64,000 nt of DNA from Eurosta solidaginis (Eukaryota; Arthropoda; Insecta; Diptera; Tephritidae). Below are positions 32,523 to 44,347 of the stretch, piece after piece; position 1 is the first letter of the stretch; each line of letters opens with the position of its first letter. A model generated the notes under the pieces. It saw nothing but the letters and a program-made list of their open reading frames with translations, had not been told where the DNA came from and did no database searches. The position numbers and the translations under genes were made by a program. The stretch covers positions 338,500,302-338,564,301 of the forward strand of contig NC_090319.1 in the NCBI RefSeq assembly GCF_040869045.1, read 5' to 3'.

Positions 32523-35500
32523 TGTTGCTGTATTAGGAAAAAACATGATGCAACAATATGCTAAAATGAATACTTCTGCCAGGATATGAGTCTGAAAGGT
32601 TTCGGTGCCCAGTCATCATGACCTTAACAGTAAAATTTACTAACAGCGTTGGCATTTATAAACAGCCCTGCTTAATATTAGCTAAGATCTGTAAGGTAGG
32701 TGGGATGTGATAAGTGAATACAGTAACTAGCGACACACGTAAGCCAGAACTGACTTTCTAGCCTCTTTAGGCTTTTTAGACGCGTAGATTAAACAAATTA
32801 AATAGTAAGTTATTAAAGAGTACACTTAAATGGTAAACAACATAAATACGGCCCAATGCTGCGACTCAAAGGGTTGTCTAGCGCAATTCTCTCAAGGGGA
32901 TGCCAGCGCAATTTAAAGCTTCAGTTTTCAACATCGCTACCCGTGGCGAATCCTCTCTTTAACAGACGAAGCTTTGGTGACATAACCCTGCAAATGGAAC
33001 CAGGGGGTGGGGTGGGATAGCCTAGAAGCTACAATCTGGCCATAGTAAATATTTCCGGATATGGAAGGGCTTTTTACCAGAAAGTGTCGGATCTATATTT
33101 AGCAAAAAAAAAAAAAAAACAACTTTGATAAAATTCCCAAAAACCTTCGGAGAGTATATTTATCACTATTACAACAAAAAAAAATAGCCCCATCCTGTTA
33201 AATCTACCAATTTCTCCGGGAGGAGTAGAGGCAGAAGTGTAGGTTTCATTTAGAAAAGGGAAGTAGTTTAGATTAGATTGAACTGGCCAGTCAAGAGTCC
33301 ATAGTGTTACCAGGATATGTTTGGGAAGAACACCAATCAGGTGCCAGGACATATGTTATAGAATACCTCCGTCCTCTTGGCAAATACTAGAAGTTTTCTA
33401 GGACCCAGCTTAATTGCTGTCTCAAGATCTGGCAACTCTGCCGCCCTAATAGCTGGAACCTTGACCTGGCGAGTGCAGAACATGAACACAGAGCGTGCTC
33501 AACCGATTTTTATGCAGCTCACACTTCCTGCACTTGCTTTTACAGACGAGGCCTAACTTATAAGCATGTGACGCCAAAAGGCAGTATCCAGTCAGTATGC
33601 CCATTGAGCCTTAAGCCTTCTCTCTTCAGAAATATGAGTCACTTTGTGAGTCTAATATCGTAGGCTTTGCGACCGTGCGGCCGTGTATTAAAAATATATT
33701 GCCAGCGTTCTTGCTACAGTATAAACATCTCATTCCCGCTTACGAATTTCATGCTCTTTTGATCCGCTTGATTTTAAACTTTCTACAACCCTTTTCTTTC
33801 CAGCGCCAATAGGTCGAAGCGGACTCTCGGTATGGCTGGCCCTGACAAAGTGCGATAAGTACATGCTACTATCAGAGCTGATGTTGGCTGCACAGCTGCA
33901 GCTTCTATTTCCATATTCTGTTCGCGCCCAGTATTTTAGTCGGGATCTGCGCCTTGCGCCTAAATTGCTCGCTAATTTCTTTCTTTGAGGTTGAGTTACC
34001 AAAGAAAGCTTCCAAGGCAAAATTTAGTCCTATGTGCTTTTTTGATATGAGTATCTACTCTGTTTTTTCAGCTGGCAGCTTAAATCCACTAATTTGTTCT
34101 TATTATGATCTAGTTGAGCTTTCTGTGTAATTCTTATATGTTTCGCGATGTGATGATTGCGCCAATGTCGTCTGCGTATGCCAATGGGAATGAATCATCA
34201 TCTGTAGAATTTATCCTTATTCTGCTCTGTATATGACCTTAATGATCTAAGAGTCCTCTGAAGTTTGTTACAAAAAAAAATATTTGGTATGGAATTCGTA
34301 GTCGCTGCTCTAAGGCTCTGTTGAAAGTGTTTCTTACGTCTCAATTTTCAAGAAGCAAACTTGACTTGGTTTTGATGTTACCTTGATGTGCTACCACTAT
34401 AAAGGTAAGGAAGATAGAAGACACTGCGGCCTAGTAGCTTTTTCGAAGGGTCTGTCGCTTATCTCTTGTACGCTTTTTATTTGTAGCATTGGCACTTTTG
34501 CAACGTGACTTAAATTGCAGTCACAGAGACGGCGCTCTTCCGATTATTTATTAGCATTGATCGCACAATAAGCCAGTTTTTCATCTGACGAGAAGGCCCA
34601 ACGTAACCTTAATGTTATCGTGTTTTGATTATCGCTTAAAATACAAACTACTACATTTTTCCTATATTATTTGTTACCCATGTTTTGCCCAGAGCCAATA
34701 AGAACCGAATATTAAAATAATATAAATATCGCGCGTGGACACACACATACACACATATATAAATTTAATGATATTCAGCAACCACATTAAAGATTTCGCT
34801 AATGCCGCAAATTATCCTAATTTTCTTATACCTTGGGAAATAATTGTAGAAGATAATTATGATTATCGATATTTAGGTCTCATGTTTTTATCAGTTATAT
34901 AGAGTTTTCCTGGCTAACTTGCAACATTTAATACAGAAAGTACAAGGCCCATGTAAAGTTCAAATAAAAATTGAATATGTTCAAAATAATTTAAAAACCA
35001 TTTTCAATAGCCACTACGTCGTAGTTGTGAGTAAGCTATCTGGCCATGCTCGGCTTTTATCCACGATTTCTGAAACTGACGCCCAATATTGTAGAATTAG
35101 AATAAAGCAGACGAGCCGTACCCGTGCGCATCTTGCGCAACCAATTTAAAAGTATTTTATCAAATATCAACAGAAATCAGCTGTTCTATCAATCAATTAA
35201 AACTTACAGCAGCTTGCGCTGCGTATGAGAGCAACTGCCGGTAATGCAGTGCAAATATTCACAATAGTGCCATATTACAAATAGATTTCTTTGTGTGGTC
35301 ACAATCGTTTATTTTTAACAAATTATTTTAATAAAATATAGCTAAACAAAATCACTACGACCAAAATTGCCCAAAGCTCGCTAATAGCCCGAATCTCCAT
35401 CTTTACAACCACAACTTTAATTATAGATTTGGATTCCAAATAAGAGCGAAAAAGGGACCCGTACATAAAAACAGCAATTAGAAATAATACATATGATATT

Positions 35501-36339
35501 GAGCGCTTTCCGAGAACACTATTTTAGTTGATATGTTGCAAACATATTTCGGTGAATTGAATGATAGAAAATTTGTTCTCTTAACGGCGAGTTGAGCCAA
35601 CTGCTAAATGGAATAACTATCCTTAAATATTAACGAGAAGGATTTCTCAAATTACCCTGTGGACAAAATATTACCTTCTTCTGTTGCATGGAGTTTTCTT
35701 TTGTTTCTCATGGGTTCGCTGGTCTCAAATCTGCCCTCTACCAGCGCGAATTTTTGAAATACTGGTATCATGCAAAAAAACACTTCTCAGTTTCTACCGT
35801 AGTAGATGTAGTAACTGATGTTATTCATTCCGTTATTTATTATAAGTTCCTTCAAGAGAATGTGTGTAAACAATACAAAAAGTTTTATTTGTGGTGCGTA
35901 TATGTTCAAGGAATTTCATTTGAATCCGTCAGACTTAGTGAAACGAGCTTGTATGGACATATTCGGTTCCTCATATGAAACTAATTACAAGTTCTGGATT
36001 CCAAGTTTCGTATGTAAAAGTTGTATTGAATCGTTAAGCTTATGGGTAAAACAAAAAAAATAACTCATTGCAAGTACCAAACACGAGTGAAATGGCGTGA
36101 ACCGTCGGCCCATCCATCGACTGTTATTTCTGTGTGGTAAATATAACAGGAATAAACCACAGAAATCACTATAAATAAATGCTAAATTAGGTCTTATGAA
36201 ACAATACGCAAAGGCCTTAGACAAAAGTGATGTATGTTTCGAATACATTTCTAAATCATTTCTAAAACTGAGTTCAGAATAGGTGAAAGCTGGAATTTTC
36301 GATGACTTTAAGATTTGAAAACTCATTTGTGATCCAGAT
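32523..36339. repeat. Direct duplication, copy 2 (3817 bp)
   Basis: Second copy of 28594-32410. Its right flank (36340-37052) appears to be the original downstream sequence because a pseudogene frame runs through the boundary. Confidence 0.95.
33359..34409 (-). pseudogene. LINE remnant in duplication copy 2
   Basis: Copy of 29430-30480 with the same stops and frame breaks, so decay predates the duplication. Confidence 0.6.
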
Positions 36340-36702
36340 TTCACTAGCCGCATGATAACACCTGAAAAATCGGACGAGTTAATTTGAGTTGTAAAAAGCT
36401 GTTTAGGTAACAGGAAGTTACCTAACTTCTCTGAGCATATAGGCCAACTGATGCTACACTTTCAATATCTGAATGAAGGCGTGAGTATCACGACGCACTT
36501 TCTCCATAGTAACCTGGACCGTTTTCCTGAAAATTCAGGCGATCTTAGTGAAGATAAGGGCGGGCGTTTTCACCAGGGCCTCCGCCCTATGGAAGAGCGG
36601 TATCAAGGACAGTGGAATGTACATATGTTAGCCCATTATTGCAGGAGCATTCAGAATAGTGCCACGAAGAAGCGATTGGCGCGCCTTGTTGGGCGACCAT
36701 AA
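35818..36702 (+). pseudogene. Conserved arthropod gene family, pseudogene copy 2
   Basis: As copy 1 but continues past the duplication edge: GLMKQYAKALDKSDVCFEYI, VKAGIFDDFKI, KLICDPDFTSRMITPEKSDE, VVKSCLGNRKLPNFSEHIG, then THFLHSNLDRFPENSGDLS, GGRFHQGLRPMEERYQGQWN and MLAHYC, ending LVGRP and TAA at 36702. From 36172 to 36702 this is one frame with three in-frame stops (TAG, TGA, TGA). The block HFLHS-LD-FPEN...RFHQ...ME-RYQG-WN...YC is the family's strongest signature. A poly-A signal-like AATAAA lies near 36934. High copy number in arthropods suggests a mobile or virus-like source, but that is inference. Confidence 0.65.
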
Positions 36703-37069
36703 CCATTTAAACGGTTAAGCGCCAATTAAGTAAGTAAAGTAATTTTAGTCGGAACATTTTGTTTATAACTAACATTTTAAAGTTTCGTAGAATTGTCAGA
36801 CAGCCGGATAAGCACGTTGAGCAAATGGACCGAAAAAAATTTCGGCTCAGTAATTTGACCTAAAATTCTAACCGTCGAGTGTATCGTAACTACCGAACGG
36901 TGCATTGCGTGTAAGAATGTATAAAGTAAAATAAAGAAATCTTATGAAAAATCGAAGTACTGTGTGTTAAGAGGGGCGAAAATCTCTAACACCTTTCAGT
37001 CTGATCGAAGTGAAATCTCTTTTAGGCTATAGAGAGGAAAGCCTAATTAAAATATGATTGATTTGTTTT

Positions 37070-37352
37070 AATATTTTGTTGTTAGGCTGTTTGACCTATT
37101 GTGGGTTCCAGTAGGAAACAAAAAGGTGGTGATTATTCCACTGTTGCACTGTCATACTGTATGACTATGATACCCATTGCAAGTGGTACCAATTTTTTAG
37201 AGTTAAGAAAAAATATCATACTTCGCCCCTGAAGAAGCTAGGACGGCTAGCGAAACGTAGGGCCGCAACAGTGGAATAATCACCACCTTTTTGTTTCCTA
37301 CTGGAACCCACAATAGGTCAAATAGCATAACAACAAAATATTAAAATTTATT
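37070..37352 (+). mobile_element. 283-bp insertion with inverted arms and a hammerhead
   Basis: Flanked by perfect 17-bp direct repeats TATGATTGATTTGTTTT (37053-37069 and 37353-37369). Its left arm (about 37070-37152) and right arm (about 37265-37347) are inverted copies (GACCTATTGTGGGTTCC, GGTGGTGATTATTCCACTG). The loop holds the ribozyme-like RNA. Long variable target duplications, inverted ends and hammerheads together suggest a severely truncated Penelope-like element or retrozyme-type unit; no protein is encoded. Confidence 0.7.
37225..37263 (+). ncRNA. Hammerhead ribozyme-like RNA H4, complete core
   Basis: GCCC (37225-37228, stem I); CTGAAGA (37229-37235); A; GCTAG, loop GACGG, CTAGC (37237-37251, stem II, 5 bp); GAA (37252-37254); ACGT (37255-37258, self-complementary stem III); A (37259, cleavage-site H); GGGC (37260-37263, stem I return). 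Every conserved core base is in place and stems I and II pair perfectly. The minimal two-pair palindromic stem III implies a dimer is needed for cleavage. Unlike H1 in stem sequences, so a separate family with the same architecture. Confidence 0.75.
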
Positions 37353-37396
37353 ATGATTGATTTGTTTTTATTACAACTATAATTGTTGTTTGAAAT

Positions 37397-38016
37397 TAGA
37401 GTTGGGTCGTTTCGTTCTGAACTTGTTCAATTGACCGGGTCACTCAACTGAACAAGTGGACTAGATCTTCGATTTCGGTTCTATTTTTATTTTAGTTCTT
37501 TCTCTATTCTCGTTCGCGAACATTGTAAATTCATACATACATATGTACGTAGAATTTCACAGTGAACACGAATGTCGATGATGCCACTTACACTAAAGAT
37601 ATGTATGTGTGGCACTGCTACAAAAAGATATGTGTGGACAATTTATGAAAAACATCTTTTGTAAGAAACGACTTATTGTATTTATTAAACTTGAAAAGTT
37701 CATATTTACAATTTGTGACTATACTCCTTCAACTTCCTGCGTCTTCCGAAATTTGTAACTCTTTTCTAAGTTAATTATACATATGAATATATATATTAAC
37801 TTATTTATTTATAACACATTTAAATATACCTACAAAAAGCATTGCTGCATACACACCCCCATCTATACTTGTTGACTTTTTTCGTGGGAGTGAGCAGCAG
37901 TGAACAAATTTGCTTGAAAAAAAAGGAACAGATGAACGAAAAGAACAACTTGTTCGTTCATCAGAAAAAGAACAAAAGAACCGAATCTCTGAAATGAACG
38001 AAAAAGCGCAACCCTA
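37397..38016. mobile_element. hAT-type MITE with GAACGA words
   Basis: Ends TAGAGTTG (37397) and CAACCCTA (38016) are inverted; perfect 8-bp direct repeats TTTGAAAT at 37389-37396 and 38017-38024. The sub-terminal parts are rich in GTTCGTTC/GAACGAAC words on opposite strands. No transposase. Confidence 0.8.
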
Positions 38017-38291
38017 TTTGAAATTGTAATGCAAACACATCAATTTCCTTGGACTTGCAATATTATTATACATTTGTACCCATTGTATGAGCCGGTGGGG
38101 CGTGTAAGTAACATGTTAACGTGTTAGCGATTTAATTAGTAGGTACAAACATGTACCTGCGGCGAGCTGCCTTGACATAGTAGATAAAATAGATACTTTT
38201 GAAAGCAGGTAACATGCTCATTGCCATTCTTTAAGACAATATTGGATTGGACGTTGTTCTGCCTTAACTTTGGTCCATCTACCCTTTTTTC

Positions 38292-38372
38292 ATATCCAAG
38301 TTCAAGTTCAAGTCCAAGTCTAAGTCGAAGTCGAATGCCCAGCCCCAGTTCCAGTCTCAGTCCCAGTTTATT
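38292..38372 (+). repeat. Hexanucleotide (CAAGTT)n-like array
   Basis: About 13 imperfect 6-bp units, shifting from CAAGTT/CAAGTC to CCAGTC/CCAGTT. The Leu-Gly-Arg-Glu repeat protein predicted on the minus strand (38426-38136) is a by-product. Confidence 0.75.
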
Positions 38373-38429
38373 GTCATTAGGGTTGTATGCATTTTTGAAT
38401 GCTGTTTTATAAAAAAATAAAAGCAAAAA

Positions 38430-39290
38430 TTTTGTCTAAAAAATAATAATAAGGGTTTGACCACCCTTACCAATTATTGGTATGAAAAGTAAATTTTGGT
38501 CGATTCTCAGACCTACTCAATATGGTCAGAAAATTTCATGAGAATGGTCGAGTGTTTCGAAGGAGTTTAACCACAAACACGTGACACGAGAATTTTATAT
38601 ATACGATTTTTCATGCAATCATAGTTTGGTTACAATACCAACCAAATTTCTTTTGAAGCTATTCGATTTCTTTCTGATGAAATATAAACAAAAATTTTAT
38701 ATTCTCACGTACACAGCACTGTACTGTTTTTTGTTAAATACTAAAATCCTAAATATTTTGCACTCCATTTTAGTTTTTCATTTTGCTGGAAAAGAAATTC
38801 AAATACACTTACTTTCACGTATCTACACCGATGCGTACATATATGTATATATGTACGAGCATGTGTTACATAATTACTCCCGCGTTTCATAAATCCATTA
38901 ATACCAGGAAATTAATCAATTTTGAAATTTTAATCACGCTATGTATTTACATACATTTATACATACATAAAAATGCACATATCCTTCTAAAATTTGACAG
39001 CTATAAAATTGTTCATTAGACACAAAATATTCTAATTAGAAAACTTATGGAAAATCGATTTTATATTAGCGAAATACTTGTGGAATTAGTTAAAATGGGC
39101 ACAATATACCACATACAATGGGCAGCAATGATCAAACGAACAGATATAACATATTATGTACATACCTAGCTGATCTGTATGTTTGTACGTACCCAACAAA
39201 CATCGCAGAAAGGCGTGAGAAGTAAGAACTCGTTAAGTTCGAGGGATTAGCATACAGATGTATGTACGTCTTGAAAACTTATATTTTTAA
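38430..39290. other. AT-rich spacer
   Basis: Short plus-strand frames 38581-38892 and 38783-39019 are AT-driven; no gene recognised. Confidence 0.4.
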
Positions 39291-39299
39291 GTTAATCGA

Positions 39300-39860
39300 C
39301 AAGTTGTTGTTTTATTATCGGCAGCGAAACATCAATGATTTATCGATTTGTTATTGGCATTTCGTCGCTAAGTCATTAGCTTCTTATTGATTTCTTATCG
39401 CCTTGTTAAAGAACGGGTTACAGATGGGTTCCCGATTTTATATTAAAGTTCTTTCGGTGTATATGTCATGCGTGATCGATGACAAATTAAAAACACACCA
39501 ATAAAAATTGGTAAACATTTTTCGGTATAAAACCGATAACTTTCTAATAATAAATCGATAAATTTTCGATAATTCTTCCATATTTTTACGACAACAAATC
39601 ATTAATTTTGTGATAACATATTGATTACTTTTCTATAAATAATTGATAATATACCGATAACTTTTTGATAACATATTTTTGGTAATAAACCGATAATTTT
39701 TCTCTAAAAAATTTATAATTTTTTGATAACATATATTAATTTGTTAATTTTTAGATAAAAATTCAGTAACTCGCCGATAAAAAATTGTTAACTCAATGAT
39801 AACTTTTCTTATCGATTACAAATTTATAACACTCCGATAAAAATTTCCAATATTTGATAT
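39300..39860. repeat. GATAA/TTATC word island
   Basis: Roughly 550 bp where CGATAA, TTATCG and TGATAACA words recur every 10-25 bp on both strands. Ends and target duplication were not found. By analogy with 22713-23038, possibly an old MITE. Confidence 0.5.
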
Positions 39861-39869
39861 AGAAATTCC

Positions 39870-40590
39870 AAATATCAAAACAAATAAGAGGAGGAAGTGA
39901 AAAAAAACTCGCTATATTTGCTTTGGTATATATTTACGTTAATTAGGTAGGAGAGGTTGGAGTAAGGGTGGAAGTGAATGAAAGGGGGAGTAGAAGCGAA
40001 ACAAAAATTAAAACTCTCTTTATTTATTTAATTATCTTAAGGGCGTATACAATATTTGATATATATATTCTATATATGAGGCTTTTCAGATGAAAGAGGT
40101 AGAAGTGGGCTTGCGAGTGGGAGTAGAAATGCGAGTGGTAGAGGGAATGAGATTTTGAGTGAATATTTGATATATACCTATGTAAATAGAGGCACGGAAA
40201 GTTCACTTTTCAAATAGAGGGCAGGACAACGTCTGTCGGGTAATTTAGTTGGTTATTAAAGTGAAGCTATTCATATTTTTGTTGTTCACCCTAATGTACT
40301 TATGTACATTCATATAAACTTGTAAGTAATTAATTATACTAATACCCACACAGCCGAACTCATTATCCGCTGAGTTTTCATAATTCTTTTGCACAAGCAC
40401 GGGATTACATAAGATTATTTTATAAGTGCAATTAGTTAATAAGTTTTATGTTTTTACTTACATATGTAGAGCGTATACTGTAAAAAAGAGTTTTAATTTC
40501 ATTAAGCTCTTAAGTGAAGCTTGCAAGTGATTGAATGGAGGAGTCGTTTTTCTTTACTTTTTCTTTTCATTTACGTCTTTATATAGCCTC
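39870..40590. other. AT-rich spacer
   Basis: Includes a GAGTGG/GAGTAG-rich patch (39950-40150). No gene. Confidence 0.4.
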
Positions 40591-40592
40591 TT

Positions 40593-40860
40593 GTTGTTGT
40601 GGTATTAACGATAAAGACACTCCCCGAAGGTTTTTGGGAGTGTTATCAATGTTGATAGTCCTTTGCCGGTTAGCAGTATTTAGGTACTAGCCTGACTATC
40701 ACGGGAGCGGTTAATATCACCACATTAATACTTCTAAACCATCCCGCCCGACCCCAAGTTCCGTGGGGAACTTGGAGTTGCCAGAGCCTCGCCTGCTAAA
40801 TATATGTATAATACATTCATATTTGAAACAGGATTCCCCTCGCATAGGTGAGGTTGACAA
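40593..40860 (+). repeat. Interspersed repeat C, partial
   Basis: Words TTGTTGTTGTGG, GACACTCCCCGAAGG, CTTTGCCGGTTAGCAG, CCATCCCGCCCGACCCC and CATAGGTGAGGTTGACAATTG, in the order seen at 58080-58450. Confidence 0.65.
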
Positions 40861-40869
40861 TTGGTTTGC

Positions 40870-41605
40870 TTATAAGCATAAATCACTTACGGGTTACTAA
40901 TTACCACCGAACGCATAAAACTATTTTTCTGAGTGTATCTATTAGAATGCTTGCTATAAATTTTATTACTTTTTGCTATTGCTGTAAAATGCTGATTATA
41001 CTGTCCAATGAGAGTTGAAGCTATAAATTAGGAAACTTGGCTTATTAAAATTGCAATGCAAATTCACCAATAACATCACGAAAAACAAAAAATAAATTTC
41101 CCTGTTTAAAACCGAAAATAAATAAAAACTTTGGTCGACAAGTTTTACACATGAAAGCACACAATGTTGAAAGCCGTACTTGTGAATTAGGCTTTTTTGT
41201 TTGTTCTCAAGTTTGCATTCAGTAAAATGTCCAGTGTGAACTAAAATAAAAACCTACTCGATTAAATCGGTTCTGCACTCTCCGCACATCGGCCTTTAGT
41301 TACAGCACCATTTAATACACTTCGATTATCTCGGGGAGGATATGGGATAGGTTAAAAATACTCGTATATGCCTCATTGTTGTTATTAAGATGTTAACAGC
41401 AGAGATCTGCTATAATTCAAAAATATTTTTATGAAAACGTGCAGGGGTATGTACTTCGTTCAGCATTTTTAGTTTATCGTTTCCATTCTCGGATATTGTG
41501 GCGAATATTAAAAGTTTCGAAACCTCCCTATGCTGCTAGTAAAGAAATGCACAACATATGTATATGTAAACAGCAAAGCTAAGAGCGCATCAGGCATTTC
41601 GCATT
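40870..41605. other. Intergenic, no gene recognised
   Basis: AT-rich with no clear repeat match inside the window. Confidence 0.4.
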
Positions 41606-41611
41606 AAAAAC

Positions 41612-42520
41612 AAGTAAGGAAATGTATGTTCGGGTGTACCGAACATTACATACTCAGCTGAGAGCTTTGGAGACAAAATAAAGGAAAATCACCATGTACC
41701 AAAATTAACCTGGGGTAACCCTGGAATGTGTTTGTATAACATGGGTATCAAATGGAAGGTATTAAAAGGGAGTGGGCTTTAGTTCTATAGGTGGACGCCT
41801 TTTCCAGATATCGCCATAAAGGTGGACCAGGGGTGACTTTAGAATGTGTTTGTACGATATGGGTATCAAATGAAAGGTGTTAATGAGTATTTTAAAAGGG
41901 AGTGGTCCTTAGTTCGATAGGTGGACGCCTATATTGGCATAAAGGTGGACTAGGGGTGACTCTAGAGTGTGTTTGTACGATATGGGTATCAAATGAAAGG
42001 TGCTAATGAGTATTTTAAAAGGGAGATAGCCTTAGTTCTACAGGTGGACGCCTTTTCCAGATATCGCCATAAAGGTGGACCAGGGGTGATTCTAGAATGT
42101 GTTTGTATGATATGGATATCAAATGAAAGGTGTTAATAGTATTTTAAAAGGGAGTGGGCCTCAGTTCTATAGGTGGACGGTTTTTCGAGATATCTATTTT
42201 ACAAAGTTTTTTCTAAAGTTATATTTTGCGTCAATAAACCAATCCAATTACCATGTTTCATCCCTCTTTTCGTATTTGAGATGAGTGCCCAGGAACGTAC
42301 ATACCAAATTTCATCAAAATACTTCAAAATTTACTCAAGTTATCGTGTTAATGGACAGACGGACGGACGGGCATGGCTCAATCAAATTTTTTTTCGATGC
42401 TGATGATTTTGATATATGTAAGTCTATATCTATCTCGATTCTTTTATACCTGTACAACCAACCGTTATCCAATCAAAGTTAATATACTCTGTGTGCAAAG
42501 CACGCTGAATATAAAAAAAA
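41612..42520 (+). repeat. Interspersed repeat A with minisatellite units
   Basis: Opens AAGTAAGGAAATGTATG, closes GCAAAGCACGCTGAATATAAA. Inside, at least three ~120-125-bp units repeat (CGCCATAAAGGTGGACCAGG ... TATCAAATGAAAGG ... TTTTAAAAGGGAG). Three short plus frames here are shadows. Confidence 0.75.
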
Positions 42521-44220
42521 AGTTCGATGACGTAGCGCTTTTGAAATGCTTCGGTTTAGTTCATTTCCCTTATATTTCGCTCCCAGTGTTCGGAGTACTT
42601 AAAACTATTACCTGAATAAACGACTATGCCGGAGTCAGAGTTTAATTTTCAAAGTATATTTTTTTCTTCCTTTTTAGAAAGCGGGGAACAACTTATATTA
42701 AATTGATTTGGTTTCTGCCATGAAATGTTTCTCAGCAAAGAAGTCATCTGCTTATCAGTTGCGCTCGGAATCGGCCAAAAATGTGTAGGATGACCAATTA
42801 ATGGGAACAATTTAAAACAGCACATATTAACCTCCCCGAATATATATCTGAAAAAAATATTATTATAATTTTTTTTGAAGATATGGAGGATCATAATTAA
42901 CAATCAACTTGGCCGCTTGTGGTTTACGGTTCATTTCTTTTAATTAAAGAAGTTAAAGACGGGACGTCACGCCAAGAAAATTTATTTGACAGCTAACTAT
43001 GATTTATTTGGTGTCTACTTTTTAAGTGCGTGGTCAGTTTGTTGGTTCATGATTCGAGAGGGCTGTTCGTGAAAATTTTTTACTCTAGGAAATATAGCAA
43101 AAACAGCGCAAACTGAGGAAGAGTCGGTCAGTTTGATTTTAACACGCCATAAGTGAAGTACGCGAGTAAATTAAATGTAAAGTAGTACTACAATATTAAT
43201 TTTGTAAATAAAGAACATTTTGCTATACTTAGTATTTGAGTTATTTATTCGACAGTTCAGCGATTCGAACGATAACAAAAGGGCAAAATTATAAGGAGTT
43301 TCCCAAAAATCGTCACAATATCCTTGTTTACGCTCACAATTGTGCTTTTACATTCGATAATAATTGTGCGTTATGTGCAGATGTAGAAAGAAAAAATTGA
43401 AAATGAAAAAAAGTTGCTCACGATCCGTAGCTTACATTTACTATTGCAACGTTTCGAACGTCAAATACGCAAAACTTTTAACACCTTTTAAATTCCAAAA
43501 CCCATAGTTATAAACACATATGTGCTGAAAAAAATTTTTAATTTTTTATGAACTTGAAGATAGTTCGTGAAAAGTATGGGGAGAATGGGATTTGTACTAA
43601 GATATAAAACTTGTTGATTACATCTTCTCTATTTGCTCAAAACGGTTCGCTTACAATTGTTGCGTTTTAATTTGAAGATCCTCATTTTTAATCGACAGAT
43701 ATTAGCTTGAACAGTCGAAAGACACTCAAGGTGTGGTGAAACTATTTTGATCGTAAACATAATAGCGTTTTTGTGTGTAGTATAAAAAGTGTTTAGACCC
43801 AGTTCTTAGGTATTTTAGAAATGGATGGGTTAATTTTTATTTTAAATATATATGTATGTTTATAGAGCCAATTTCTAAAGAAAATTGCAGCTTATTCTAA
43901 ATCACTTTTATTCAACCCAATTCTAAATCAAAATTCGTTGCAAGCTGTTCTCTTTCTTCCATTCCTTTTAATATATATTGAAATCTTGTCTTTTAAAATA
44001 ATACGATTGATAATTTATTTTAAGATTTTATTGTCGCTGTCGATTATTTTTCGACTTTGCTCTTTGATGTTCACCGGAAGACGAAGGAACCAGAGCAAAA
44101 GCGATGCTGGCTGCATTTCCGCCAGCAAGTGACATTTACCATCTGTCAGAAATACATGGTATAATAAGCATGGTATAATAAAAAGGATGACATGACAGAA
44201 TAAATATAAGGACATTACAT
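42521..44220. other. Long stretch without recognised gene
   Basis: AT-rich. The minus-strand frame 42903-42649 and plus frame 43938-44132 have no domain. The segment 44030-44220 may include the 3' LTR of the Gypsy fragment that follows, but its end could not be set. Confidence 0.35.
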
Positions 44221-44347
44221 CTCGGCCAATCTGATTTATTGATTGACCTCAATCAGTTTACAATTCTTTCAGGTGGTGTGGCCTTAAGCTGTTGATGACT
44301 GCGGAGATTCGGTTACAATATTAGTTGGCAAGCACCACTTTCGAATT

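Noticed and set aside
38136..38426. 96-aa minus-strand protein with Leu-Gly-Arg-Glu repeats
   Set aside because: It is the translation of an imperfect hexanucleotide array; no other coding sign.
41612..42520. Regular units in repeat A as a CRISPR array
   Set aside because: Units are ~120 bp, repeat whole without unique spacers, and the genome is eukaryotic.
43108..43135. CTGAGGA near a GTCGGTC word as a hammerhead
   Set aside because: GAAA is missing and no stem I partner exists.
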